DNA of 6,589 nucleotides from Methanosarcinales archaeon (GTDB taxonomy: Archaea > Halobacteriota > Methanosarcinia > Methanosarcinales > Methanogasteraceae), in NCBI GenBank assembly GCA_030640725.1, contig DAOWIV010000280.1:1-6589 (forward strand). The letters run 5' to 3'. The position numbers were made by a program, and so were the translations under genes. This document shows, piece by piece, positions 1 to 4,629 of the stretch (positions are counted from its first letter, which is position 1; every line of letters starts with the position of its first letter). The notes under the pieces are model-generated. The model made no database searches, was not told where the DNA came from, and saw only the letters and a list, made by a program, of their open reading frames with translations.

Positions 1-172
1 AAAATGTTGGTCGTAAAAATGAAGAGATATATCTAACGATAGGGGGTGGAAGTGGGCAAGAAGCAGTCTGCTGCAACTGATTTTCTACTACAGTGCCATC
101 AAAAATTAGCGATCAGCCGTGGGAAAGGCGGGTTATAGGGTATATACCATAAAAAATTGAAAAGACTCGACT
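1..172. other. Intergenic left edge, no gene supported
   Basis: I can support no gene here. A short open frame enters from the left edge and stops at 78-80 (plus strand, 25 codons), but the peptide is not recognisable and is too short to call. A perfect 10-bp palindrome, GGTATATACC, lies at 139-148. Just beside it, 151-156 reads as six T on the minus strand. That is the kind of T-run at which archaeal transcription can end, so it might terminate the fsr operon, but the support is weak. Base composition is more AT-rich than in the genes to the right. Confidence 0.5.
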
Positions 173-302
173 GGCACAACGCTCACAACCGTTGTACTTC
201 TCTGTATCAATCTAAGTGCGCACCTGCCCAATCAGACCGATGCCGTAGAGCGTAGCGCACAGTCGTTCGCACAGCCCACAACACCGATCTTCATCTTGTG
301 CA
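173..302 (-). pseudogene. Degenerate fragment of a second fsr copy
   Basis: This stretch aligns to the intact fsr gene at about 990-1122, in the same orientation, with roughly three-quarters or more of the bases identical by eye. On the minus strand it reads HKMKIGVVGCANDC, the counterpart of the second siroheme-cluster motif (HKMKIGIAGCANDC). A 4-base deletion after the CANDC codons then shifts the frame. The second frame reads GIGLIGQVRT, followed by a TAG stop at 212-214 where intact fsr has GAG, then IDTEKYNGCERCA. One ferredoxin cluster Cys is Tyr here. Everything coding for the N-terminal ~480 residues and the C-terminal ~110 is absent. It lies immediately downstream of the CGGC gene. 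I infer the relic of a tandem or divergent fsr paralogue, mostly deleted, rather than a functional element. Confidence 0.85.
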
Positions 303-321
303 CATTCACAAATCCAGATGA

Positions 322-648
322 TCAGTGTGTGCCCATCACAACCCGCACGCCAAGCGCTGAAATCGCATCTGCTATTTCATCCACGTAAGCACATTTCGGC
401 GGATGTGGGATTGGTTTGATCAGGCAGGTGCAGATGAATATCACCTCTGCACCACGCCTGATCATCTCTTTTACCTGCCGCGGCGCATCCCTACCAGGAC
501 AGCCACCACAGGAGATCATGCCGATGATGTCGATATCATCTCCGGCAAATTCGCTGAAAGATCCTGTCCGGTTCTTGATTGCCGCAAAGCAGGCAGTGCC
601 CGGACAGGACCTCATAGCGGTCTCACATCTAACCAGCCCTATCTTCAT
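322..648 (-). CDS. CGGC-domain Cys-rich putative metal-binding protein
   Basis: This 108-aa protein belongs to the CGGC-domain family (small archaeal and bacterial proteins, presumed metal- or cluster-binding, function unproven). The family signatures are visible: an N-terminal strand MKIGLVRC, a CP-x-T-x-CF-like stretch (C15, C20), the eponymous CGGCPG (C47-C50), a CTC motif (C73, C75) and a late Cys (C86). That is eight cysteines in 108 residues. There is no signal peptide or membrane segment, so it should be cytoplasmic. The ATG overlaps the fsr stop codon as ATGA (645-648), so translation is probably coupled and the protein made with Fsr. This suggests a helper role for Fsr, for example redox relay, metal or Fe-S delivery, or sulfide handling. 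That role is inference; the family assignment is fairly firm. Confidence 0.85.
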   Translation of the reverse strand: MKIGLVRCETAMRSCPGTACFAAIKNRTGSFSEFAGDDIDIIGMISCGGCPGRDAPRQVKEMIRRGAEVIFICTCLIKPIPHPPKCAYVDEIADAISALGVRVVMGTH

Positions 649-2573
649 AATGTGTCAAGCACTTCCTTGATGAACTTGCCCTCGCCGACATTCTTCATCA
701 CATTCCCGAGCCTCTCACGACCCGGCTTTGTCCTGTACTTGACAAACGTGCTTGCAACAGCATCGATCAGCTTTGGAATCTCCTCTGCTGCGCAGAACGA
801 CTTCAGAAGTATCCCGTCAGCAGGTCGTCGTGCATCGTTTGCGCCGATCCGCATCGTGTATCCGCGCTCCTTCTCGATTACAGCTTCGTTCGGACATCCC
901 CTGATACACCATCCACATAATACGCACTTGTCTTTGTCAATTACTGCCTTTCCAAGAACGATTGAGATCGCATCGACCCTGCAGAGTTCGGCACAACGCC
1001 CACAGCCGTTACATTTCTCATTGTCGATCTCAGGACGTACCTGCCCGATAAGACCGATGTCGTGGCGCTTGGCTCGTACACAATCGTTAGCACAGCCTGC
1101 GATACCGATCTTCATCTTGTGCGGTGTCAGTTTCTGTGCAAACGCCATTGTGAGCTCTCCTGAGAGTTTCTTGGTCTCGACAAGCCCTTCTGTACAGTAG
1201 TCCATCCCAACGCACGATGAGACATAGCCCATGCCAATCGTTGCAAGCCCGCTCGCATAGATATCGCTCATCAGTTTATCCACGTTCGTGCCTGGAACGC
1301 CCTGAATCTCGACGGTCTGCCGCGCCGTCATCTCAAGTGTCCCATCGCCGTACTTCTTAGCGAGTTCAGCCACTTTCGCAAGCGGATCTGCGCCCATCAG
1401 TCCTGAATTGGTCTTTATCTTGACATAGAACGTACCCTTGACCTCGCCCACGATACCTGGATAGTCTGATGCCCAGTAGAACTTGACCTTCTTACCCTCG
1501 TCGAGCCGCCGTTGCAGTTCCCATTTGAACCGCTGCATCTTGAGGCCCGCAAACTCCTCGATCCGGTGGAGATCGACATCAGGCTTTGTCTCGATGTATC
1601 CGGCTTCCTCTGCCGCTTTGATCAACTCGACGCCTTTTTGCGTCCTTCCCATGAGCGTCGTCCAGCCCTTGCTTGATCCCATGAACCCTGCCGATATGTC
1701 AGAGAGTTTGGAGACCGCATCCCTGCATATCACGCAGCCGTCCTGAACACAGCCCGCATTCCAGAGATCATTGAGATCGAACTCGTAACTGCCGGAATCA
1801 GTCGTCACAACCAGTTCGTCGAGGTGTATGGCAGCTCTTCGGACATCGCTTATGGCAACACCCTTCCCTTCCATGAACTTTGCCAGCTTGTCGTAGTTGA
1901 AGTTCTCGGTGCAGAACAAGCCGATGACGTAAGCGATGTTCGGAACCTTGATCTTCTCGCCGTTCTCGCCGACCTCGTAGCCGTGCGCCATCATGCCCGG
2001 GAAGAACTGGGTCTTCCGAACCCCGTAGACGTGGCATGGCAGCCCAACCACCGCGGCATTCGTGATGTCTCCCGCGTCCTTGATCGCTGAGAGAACAGGA
2101 ATTGCGGAGTATTTCGAGCCAGCAGAATCAAGCAGTTCTTCCTTTGACCTGACAACTCGTGAACTCGGTTTTCCTGCGTCGCCGGTTGCGATCACGCCAT
2201 CGATCAAGCCATTGTCCATGCAGTACGAGAGAAGAGCGGTCACAGCGCCGCCGTCCTGTCCAGCCTCCAGTACCCGCGGGTCGGTCGCCCGTGCAGCAAC
2301 AAGCGTTTCATACTGTCCGAGCAGCGCTGGTGGTTTTGCTTTGAATCCAAAGATATTCGGACCGATCTTTGATGCAAAGGTGACCACACGCTGGCAGACG
2401 TCCTTACAAGCGCCTTGTCCGTTTCTCGGACACTCTTCCTTCAGTGCGGGACCATCTTCCCGAAACTCAATTCTGTCGTTCGGACAGACTGCGGCACATG
2501 CGCCGCAGAATGTACATAATCCCGCGTCGACGACTTCGTCTCGCAGGAACCATTTGTATTCTTCGTTTGCCAT
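645..2573 (-). CDS. fsr: F420H2-dependent sulfite/nitrite reductase, Fsr family
   Basis: This cytoplasmic enzyme passes electrons from coenzyme F420H2 to a siroheme centre. Domains in order in the 642 aa are as follows. First, a ferredoxin-like part (C20, C23, C26, C30; then C48, C56, C60). Second, an FrhB/FpoF-type F420H2-oxidising flavin module at about 80-300, with GQDGGAVTALL (105-115), GLPCHVYG and C275/C280/C283. Third, a sulfite-reductase half from ~360, with MTARQT (415-420) and the siroheme-[4Fe-4S] ligands C454-x5-C460 and C494-x3-C498. Inserted in that half is a 2x[4Fe-4S] ferredoxin (C521, C524, C527, C531; C550, C553, C556, C560). The length fits the family (~620-640). All expected cluster cysteines are present, so it looks intact. 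The start is the ATG at 2573, with AAGGGG 8 nt upstream. Methanogen Fsr reduces sulfite, while an ANME-type homologue has been described as a nitrite reductase. The substrate cannot be decided from sequence alone. Confidence 0.94.
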   Translation of the reverse strand: MANEEYKWFLRDEVVDAGLCTFCGACAAVCPNDRIEFREDGPALKEECPRNGQGACKDVCQRVVTFASKIGPNIFGFKAKPPALLGQYETLVAARATDPRVLEAGQDGGAVTALLSYCMDNGLIDGVIATGDAGKPSSRVVRSKEELLDSAGSKYSAIPVLSAIKDAGDITNAAVVGLPCHVYGVRKTQFFPGMMAHGYEVGENGEKIKVPNIAYVIGLFCTENFNYDKLAKFMEGKGVAISDVRRAAIHLDELVVTTDSGSYEFDLNDLWNAGCVQDGCVICRDAVSKLSDISAGFMGSSKGWTTLMGRTQKGVELIKAAEEAGYIETKPDVDLHRIEEFAGLKMQRFKWELQRRLDEGKKVKFYWASDYPGIVGEVKGTFYVKIKTNSGLMGADPLAKVAELAKKYGDGTLEMTARQTVEIQGVPGTNVDKLMSDIYASGLATIGMGYVSSCVGMDYCTEGLVETKKLSGELTMAFAQKLTPHKMKIGIAGCANDCVRAKRHDIGLIGQVRPEIDNEKCNGCGRCAELCRVDAISIVLGKAVIDKDKCVLCGWCIRGCPNEAVIEKERGYTMRIGANDARRPADGILLKSFCAAEEIPKLIDAVASTFVKYRTKPGRERLGNVMKNVGEGKFIKEVLDTL

Positions 2574-2635
2574 AATATTTGCCCCTTGTGGAGTTTTGTT
2601 GCATACGATGCTTATGTCTTTTCGTTGTTCACACC

Positions 2636-2651
2636 ATATATAAAGATTTCG
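2636..2651 (-). promoter_or_regulatory. BRE/TATA promoter of fsr operon
   Basis: Read on the minus strand this is CGAAATC followed by TTTATATAT: a purine-rich BRE-like element directly upstream of a near-consensus archaeal TATA box (2636-2644). Usual archaeal spacing would place the transcript start near 2614, giving a leader of about 40 nt before the fsr ATG, with AAGGGG as the ribosome site. Confidence 0.7.
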
Positions 2652-2652
2652 T

Positions 2653-2669
2653 AATACCGTGACGGATTT
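2653..2669. promoter_or_regulatory. Candidate operator between divergent promoters
   Basis: AATACCGTGACGGATTT is an imperfect 17-bp palindrome centred on 2661. The inner CCGT-G-ACGG is perfect and the outer AA/TT arms match. It sits between the fsr TATA box (2636-2644) and the facing TATA box of the lrp gene (2682-2689). A directly repeated GATTTCGT (2645-2652 and 2665-2672), offset by 20 bp or about two helical turns, overlaps it. Position and symmetry suit a dimeric regulator such as the adjacent Lrp-type protein. Binding is inferred. Confidence 0.45.
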
Positions 2670-2675
2670 CGTTAC

Positions 2676-2690
2676 ACAATATTTTTATAC
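2676..2690 (+). promoter_or_regulatory. TATA promoter of the Lrp-type regulator
   Basis: TTTTTATA at 2682-2689 is a good archaeal TATA box. With the usual ~25-nt distance, transcription would begin at about 2711-2712, on the ATG at 2712. The message is therefore probably leaderless or nearly so. This also argues against the upstream in-frame GTG at 2703, which would lie outside such a transcript. Confidence 0.65.
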
Positions 2691-2711
2691 CGCCAAGACA
2701 TAGTGATAACT

Positions 2712-3230
2712 ATGGAAGATCGTCGCAATCATGAAATCAGGTGCTGGAGAAAGGCGTCGTGCGAGGGTCTACTCGAAACACTGTCGGTCGATGACATAGA
2801 CCTGAAGATCATCCAGATATTGAGCGAGAACGCAAGGATGAGTAATGTCGATATCGCAAACAAGATCAGTGTGAGCGAGGGGACGGTCAGACGAAGAATT
2901 GCCGAGATGGCTAAAAATAATGTAATCGAAGGTTTCATCTTACTTCTTAATTGCGAAGAAGCGGAGAAGTGTGTCAAGGCGTTCATAAGCATGGAGATTG
3001 CTGATTCAAACCTGCATAGCGTTGCGGATGAACTGCTCAAGGATCATGATCGGATCATCGCCCTGTATCGCACAAACACACGATTCAATCTATTATGCGA
3101 AGTTATGTTCAGGTCTGTCATCGAATTGCAGGAGTTTATCGACAGATGTCACAAAATCGAGGGCGTTGTAGATTCGGATGTGAAGATGGTGATCGGATCG
3201 TACAAGAAATGCCTGTGGACCGGTATATGA
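2712..3230 (+). CDS. Lrp/AsnC-family transcriptional regulator
   Basis: This 172-aa DNA-binding regulator has an AsnC-type winged helix-turn-helix at about residues 27-75 (DDIDLKIIQILSENAR, then SEGTVRRRI, the recognition helix), followed by an Lrp/RAM-type ligand and oligomerisation domain of ~90 residues. Unlike a standard Lrp, it begins with a ~25-residue basic extension holding C11 and C17. Further cysteines are at 81, 87, 119, 129 region and beyond, ending with C167, seven in all. A redox- or metal-responsive switch is possible but unproven. The ATG at 2712 is preferred over an in-frame GTG at 2703 because the TATA box places the transcript start at about the ATG. It is divergent from fsr across 138 bp with a palindrome between the two promoters, so control of fsr and of itself is the simplest reading. 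Its effector is unknown. Confidence 0.88.
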   Translation: MEDRRNHEIRCWRKASCEGLLETLSVDDIDLKIIQILSENARMSNVDIANKISVSEGTVRRRIAEMAKNNVIEGFILLLNCEEAEKCVKAFISMEIADSNLHSVADELLKDHDRIIALYRTNTRFNLLCEVMFRSVIELQEFIDRCHKIEGVVDSDVKMVIGSYKKCLWTGI

Positions 3231-3266
3231 CCGTTTATTCTATTCACCACCTGTTAAAATGTATAT

Positions 3267-3270
3267 GGAG
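3267..3270 (+). promoter_or_regulatory. Ribosome site fixing the start at 3279
   Basis: GGAG at 3267-3270 is followed by two in-frame ATGs, at 3273 and 3279. The spacer is 2 nt to the first and 8 nt to the second. Only the second is well placed, so translation most likely starts at 3279. Confidence 0.65.
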
Positions 3271-3278
3271 CAATGATC

Positions 3279-3638
3279 ATGGACAAAGCAACAAAAGAAC
3301 ACGTAGAAACACTGGTTGCGATGCCGTTCAGGGAATTTCTGGACGTAGCCGCTGCATGGAAGGAAGAGACCAGAGAAGACTTCTCTGAAATAGACCCCAC
3401 AAAGTGCCCTGTGCATCAGTACGCGATGCAGAAGGGCAGGTGCCTGGACGTGACAGGGCATACAGAGTTGTGCCCGGTGTGCGATAATCCAATGTGCCCG
3501 ACTTGCGGGTCGCATTGTGTGGATCAGATTTCACGCATCACAGGATATATGCAGGCGGTATCCGGTTGGAACGCTGCAAAGAAACAGGAGTTTGAAGATC
3601 GGACACGATACGGGATGCCCGATGCGGAAATTGTATGA
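3279..3638 (+). CDS. Stand-alone NrdD C-terminal-like Zn/glycyl-radical domain protein
   Basis: This 119-aa protein resembles only the C-terminal end of class III (anaerobic) ribonucleoside-triphosphate reductase. Residues 1-40 are helical and acidic. C43 and C55 precede a CPVC-x4-CPTCG zinc finger (C65, C68, C73, C76) and C80. Next comes SRITGYMQ (85-92), similar to the RVxGY glycyl-radical loop with G89 as the possible radical site, then the NrdD-like tail GWNAAKKQEFEDR. The ~500-residue catalytic barrel is absent, so it cannot reduce nucleotides by itself. Databases often name such proteins anaerobic ribonucleotide reductase. It might be a spare radical domain (compare the autonomous GrcA/YfiD domain for pyruvate formate-lyase), or a Zn protein that kept the fold but not the radical. 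It follows the lrp gene by 48 nt on the same strand and may be co-transcribed. Its function is not known. Confidence 0.8.
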   Translation: MDKATKEHVETLVAMPFREFLDVAAAWKEETREDFSEIDPTKCPVHQYAMQKGRCLDVTGHTELCPVCDNPMCPTCGSHCVDQISRITGYMQAVSGWNAAKKQEFEDRTRYGMPDAEIV

Positions 3639-3649
3639 CGCGGTCATAC
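3633..3649 (+). terminator. Hairpin at the 3' end of the NrdD-like gene
   Basis: GTATGAC, loop GCG, GTCATAC: a perfect 7-bp inverted repeat spanning the stop codon (3636-3638). No T-run follows. It may stabilise the mRNA end or assist termination before the convergent flavodoxin gene; a chance palindrome is also possible. Confidence 0.35.
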
Positions 3650-3706
3650 GCGTGTACGATTGAGATGGGGCGTCGGATTAAGTTGCAGTTTTAGAATGCG
3701 GAGTCA

Positions 3707-4303
3707 TCAAACTTTTGTGAAAAGTTTGCGAGTAAGAAATGCCCTTCGGGTGGGAACTGGCGATATACTTTTTGCAGACGAAAAGCCAGAGCTATTCTCC
3801 AATTCCCCCAGCATCTCTTTAAATTTCGCCTGTGCATTCCGCAGGTCTTCTTGATCCGGGTGGGTGCTTGCTCTTTCGTGCAGGGCAACTCTCTCAGGAG
3901 TGAGTGCATGTGGGCGGTCCGGCGGTAGCTTCTCAAACATCTTAATCAGTTTCGGATCAACCTTTCCCTGACTTATAAAGTGCCCGATCAGGTTATTATC
4001 CACTCTAACAATCTCACTTGCACGTTTCATGCAGTCCATTGCATGTTCGGAATCCGGGTCTGCGCCCAGTGTTGCGAACAACCCAACCTTCGCCCCCTTG
4101 ACCTTCTTCAGATAGTCCGCTGCTTTTCTGTTAGGCAGTCCCTTGTCTACCCAGAATCCCGCGGCTACGAAATCATAGTCTCCGAAGTTCGGATCCTCTT
4201 CCACTGAAGCGATCCGGGACCTTTCGGACATGATCCCATAAATCGCATCTGCTATCTTCTTTGTATTTCCCGTCTTGCTCGAATATGTGACCAGCGTTCT
4301 CAT
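3707..4303 (-). CDS. Flavodoxin-family protein
   Basis: This 198-aa cytoplasmic FMN-binding electron carrier or flavodoxin-like reductase opens with the strand and phosphate-binding loop TLVTYSSKTGNTKK (residues 3-16), the flavodoxin hallmark. Next come YDFVAAGFWVDKG (~40-55) and VGLFATLGADPDSEHA (~70-90), which correspond to the two other FMN-contact loops. A helical C-terminal part runs to about residue 172. The last ~26 residues (SPVPTRRAFLTRKLFTKV at the end) are basic and do not look like flavodoxin. Their codons contain the hairpin at 3708-3728, so the natural end may have been replaced. The start is the ATG at 4303: GGTGA lies 6 nt upstream, whereas the alternative TTG at 4309 abuts it. 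It follows the truncated DUF302 gene in the same frame. The electron partner cannot be named. Confidence 0.88.
   Translation of the reverse strand: MRTLVTYSSKTGNTKKIADAIYGIMSERSRIASVEEDPNFGDYDFVAAGFWVDKGLPNRKAADYLKKVKGAKVGLFATLGADPDSEHAMDCMKRASEIVRVDNNLIGHFISQGKVDPKLIKMFEKLPPDRPHALTPERVALHERASTHPDQEDLRNAQAKFKEMLGELENSSGFSSAKSISPVPTRRAFLTRKLFTKV
3708..3728. repeat. Perfect hairpin in the flavodoxin 3' end
   Basis: CAAACTTTT, loop GTG, AAAAGTTTG: a perfect 9-bp inverted repeat lying on the last codons and stop of the flavodoxin gene. A second small hairpin, CCCTTCGGG (3742-3750), sits 13 nt away. No T-run follows the stem on either strand, so it is not a standard terminator. The pair resembles a small mobile or dispersed palindromic element that has entered the gene end, but only one copy is present in the window. 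Confidence 0.6.
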
Positions 4304-4309
4304 TTTCAA

Positions 4310-4314
4310 TCACC
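4310..4314 (-). promoter_or_regulatory. Ribosome site of flavodoxin inside upstream stop
   Basis: GGTGA on the minus strand lies 6 nt before the flavodoxin ATG (4303), and its TGA is also the stop codon of the upstream 56-aa gene. Termination of one gene and initiation of the next are therefore likely coupled. The site decides for ATG over the TTG at 4309. Confidence 0.65.
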
Positions 4315-4480
4315 AGAGGTTCGCGATGATCGTCTCAACGGTTGTGTTGAAGTCGTAAGGGCTCTTCGTTTCGTGAATTATCATCCCGGGCACCGCCAGC
4401 TTCATTACGAGCGCAAGGACGATGAGTCCAAGAATGAATCCGCCGAGAGCGGCGATTATTGTTTGGGTCTCTGGTATCAT
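4310..4480 (-). CDS. Truncated DUF302-type membrane protein, 56 aa
   Basis: This small gene has a strong ribosome site (GGAGG, 10 nt before the ATG). Its 56 residues begin MIPETQTIIAALGGFILG, continue as one membrane helix (about residues 7-31), then read KLAVPGMIIHETKSPYDF and NTTVETIIANLW before TGA. The helix-MPxMMI-HExKSxYxFxxTVExI pattern is how archaeal membrane-anchored DUF302 proteins start. Those proteins continue ~100 residues more into a cytoplasmic or external alpha/beta domain with a conserved Cys-containing motif. That remainder is missing, and the flavodoxin begins 6 nt after the stop, in the same frame. It may be a decayed DUF302 gene shortened by deletion, or a surviving one-helix micropeptide. 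The strong ribosome site suggests it is still translated. The DUF302 assignment is from pattern memory. Confidence 0.72.
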   Translation of the reverse strand: MIPETQTIIAALGGFILGLIVLALVMKLAVPGMIIHETKSPYDFNTTVETIIANLW

Positions 4481-4504
4481 CTATGCTTTTCCTCCTGTAT
4501 TATC

Positions 4505-4530
4505 TCATTCGTATTGTTTGTGTCATTCGT
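4505..4530. repeat. Short direct repeat upstream of the DUF302-flavodoxin unit
   Basis: TCATTCGT occurs at 4505-4512 and 4523-4530, an 18-bp offset (ACGAATGA on the minus strand, toward the genes it precedes). It lies where promoter or regulatory DNA for the DUF302-like/flavodoxin pair should be. I see no convincing TATA box in this gap. The repeat may be a protein-binding site or chance. Confidence 0.3.
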
Positions 4531-4573
4531 GCCTGCGAAACCATCTTCTGGTTCTGGTTTCAGATCACGAATC

Positions 4574-4611
4574 AATAAAATAAAAAAGAATGGATGGACA
4601 AAACCATCCAT
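4574..4611 (-). terminator. Hairpin plus T-tract terminator after cytochrome gene
   Basis: On the minus strand an 8-bp perfect stem, ATGGATGG / CCATCCAT (4604-4611 with 4590-4597, 6-nt loop), is followed at once by TCTTTTTTATTTTATT (4589-4574). It begins 19 nt beyond the cytochrome stop codon. Together with the strong T-run this is the clearest terminator in the window, and it separates the cytochrome from the DUF302-like/flavodoxin unit. Confidence 0.8.
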
Positions 4612-4629
4612 CTCTCCATCTCAATCGAT

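Noticed and set aside
3..80. Possible C-terminal end of a plus-strand gene entering from the left edge
   Set aside because: Only 25 codons (NVGRKNEEIYL and onward), not recognisable. It cannot be told from a chance open frame.
139..148. Perfect 10-bp palindrome GGTATATACC
   Set aside because: AT-rich, short, and not beside an intact promoter or gene start. Chance is sufficient explanation.
403..1200. Long plus-strand open frame (265 codons) opposite fsr and the CGGC gene
   Set aside because: It is antisense to two well-recognised genes, has low-complexity Ser/Pro/Thr-rich composition, and shows no family motif. Its openness follows from the codon use of the real strand.
2062..2643. 193-codon plus-strand open frame opposite the fsr start
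   Set aside because: It is antisense to the conserved Fsr ferredoxin and FrhB-like region and runs through the fsr promoter. No motif is visible.
3231..3278. Separate promoter for the NrdD-like gene
   Set aside because: Weak TATA-like strings only (TTTATT, GTATATG) at unsuitable distances. Co-transcription with the regulator gene is at least as likely.
4303..4315. Selenocysteine or readthrough at the TGA between the DUF302-like peptide and flavodoxin
   Set aside because: The flavodoxin has its own well-spaced GGTGA site and ATG. No SECIS-like hairpin was noticed, and a Sec at this point would not match either family.
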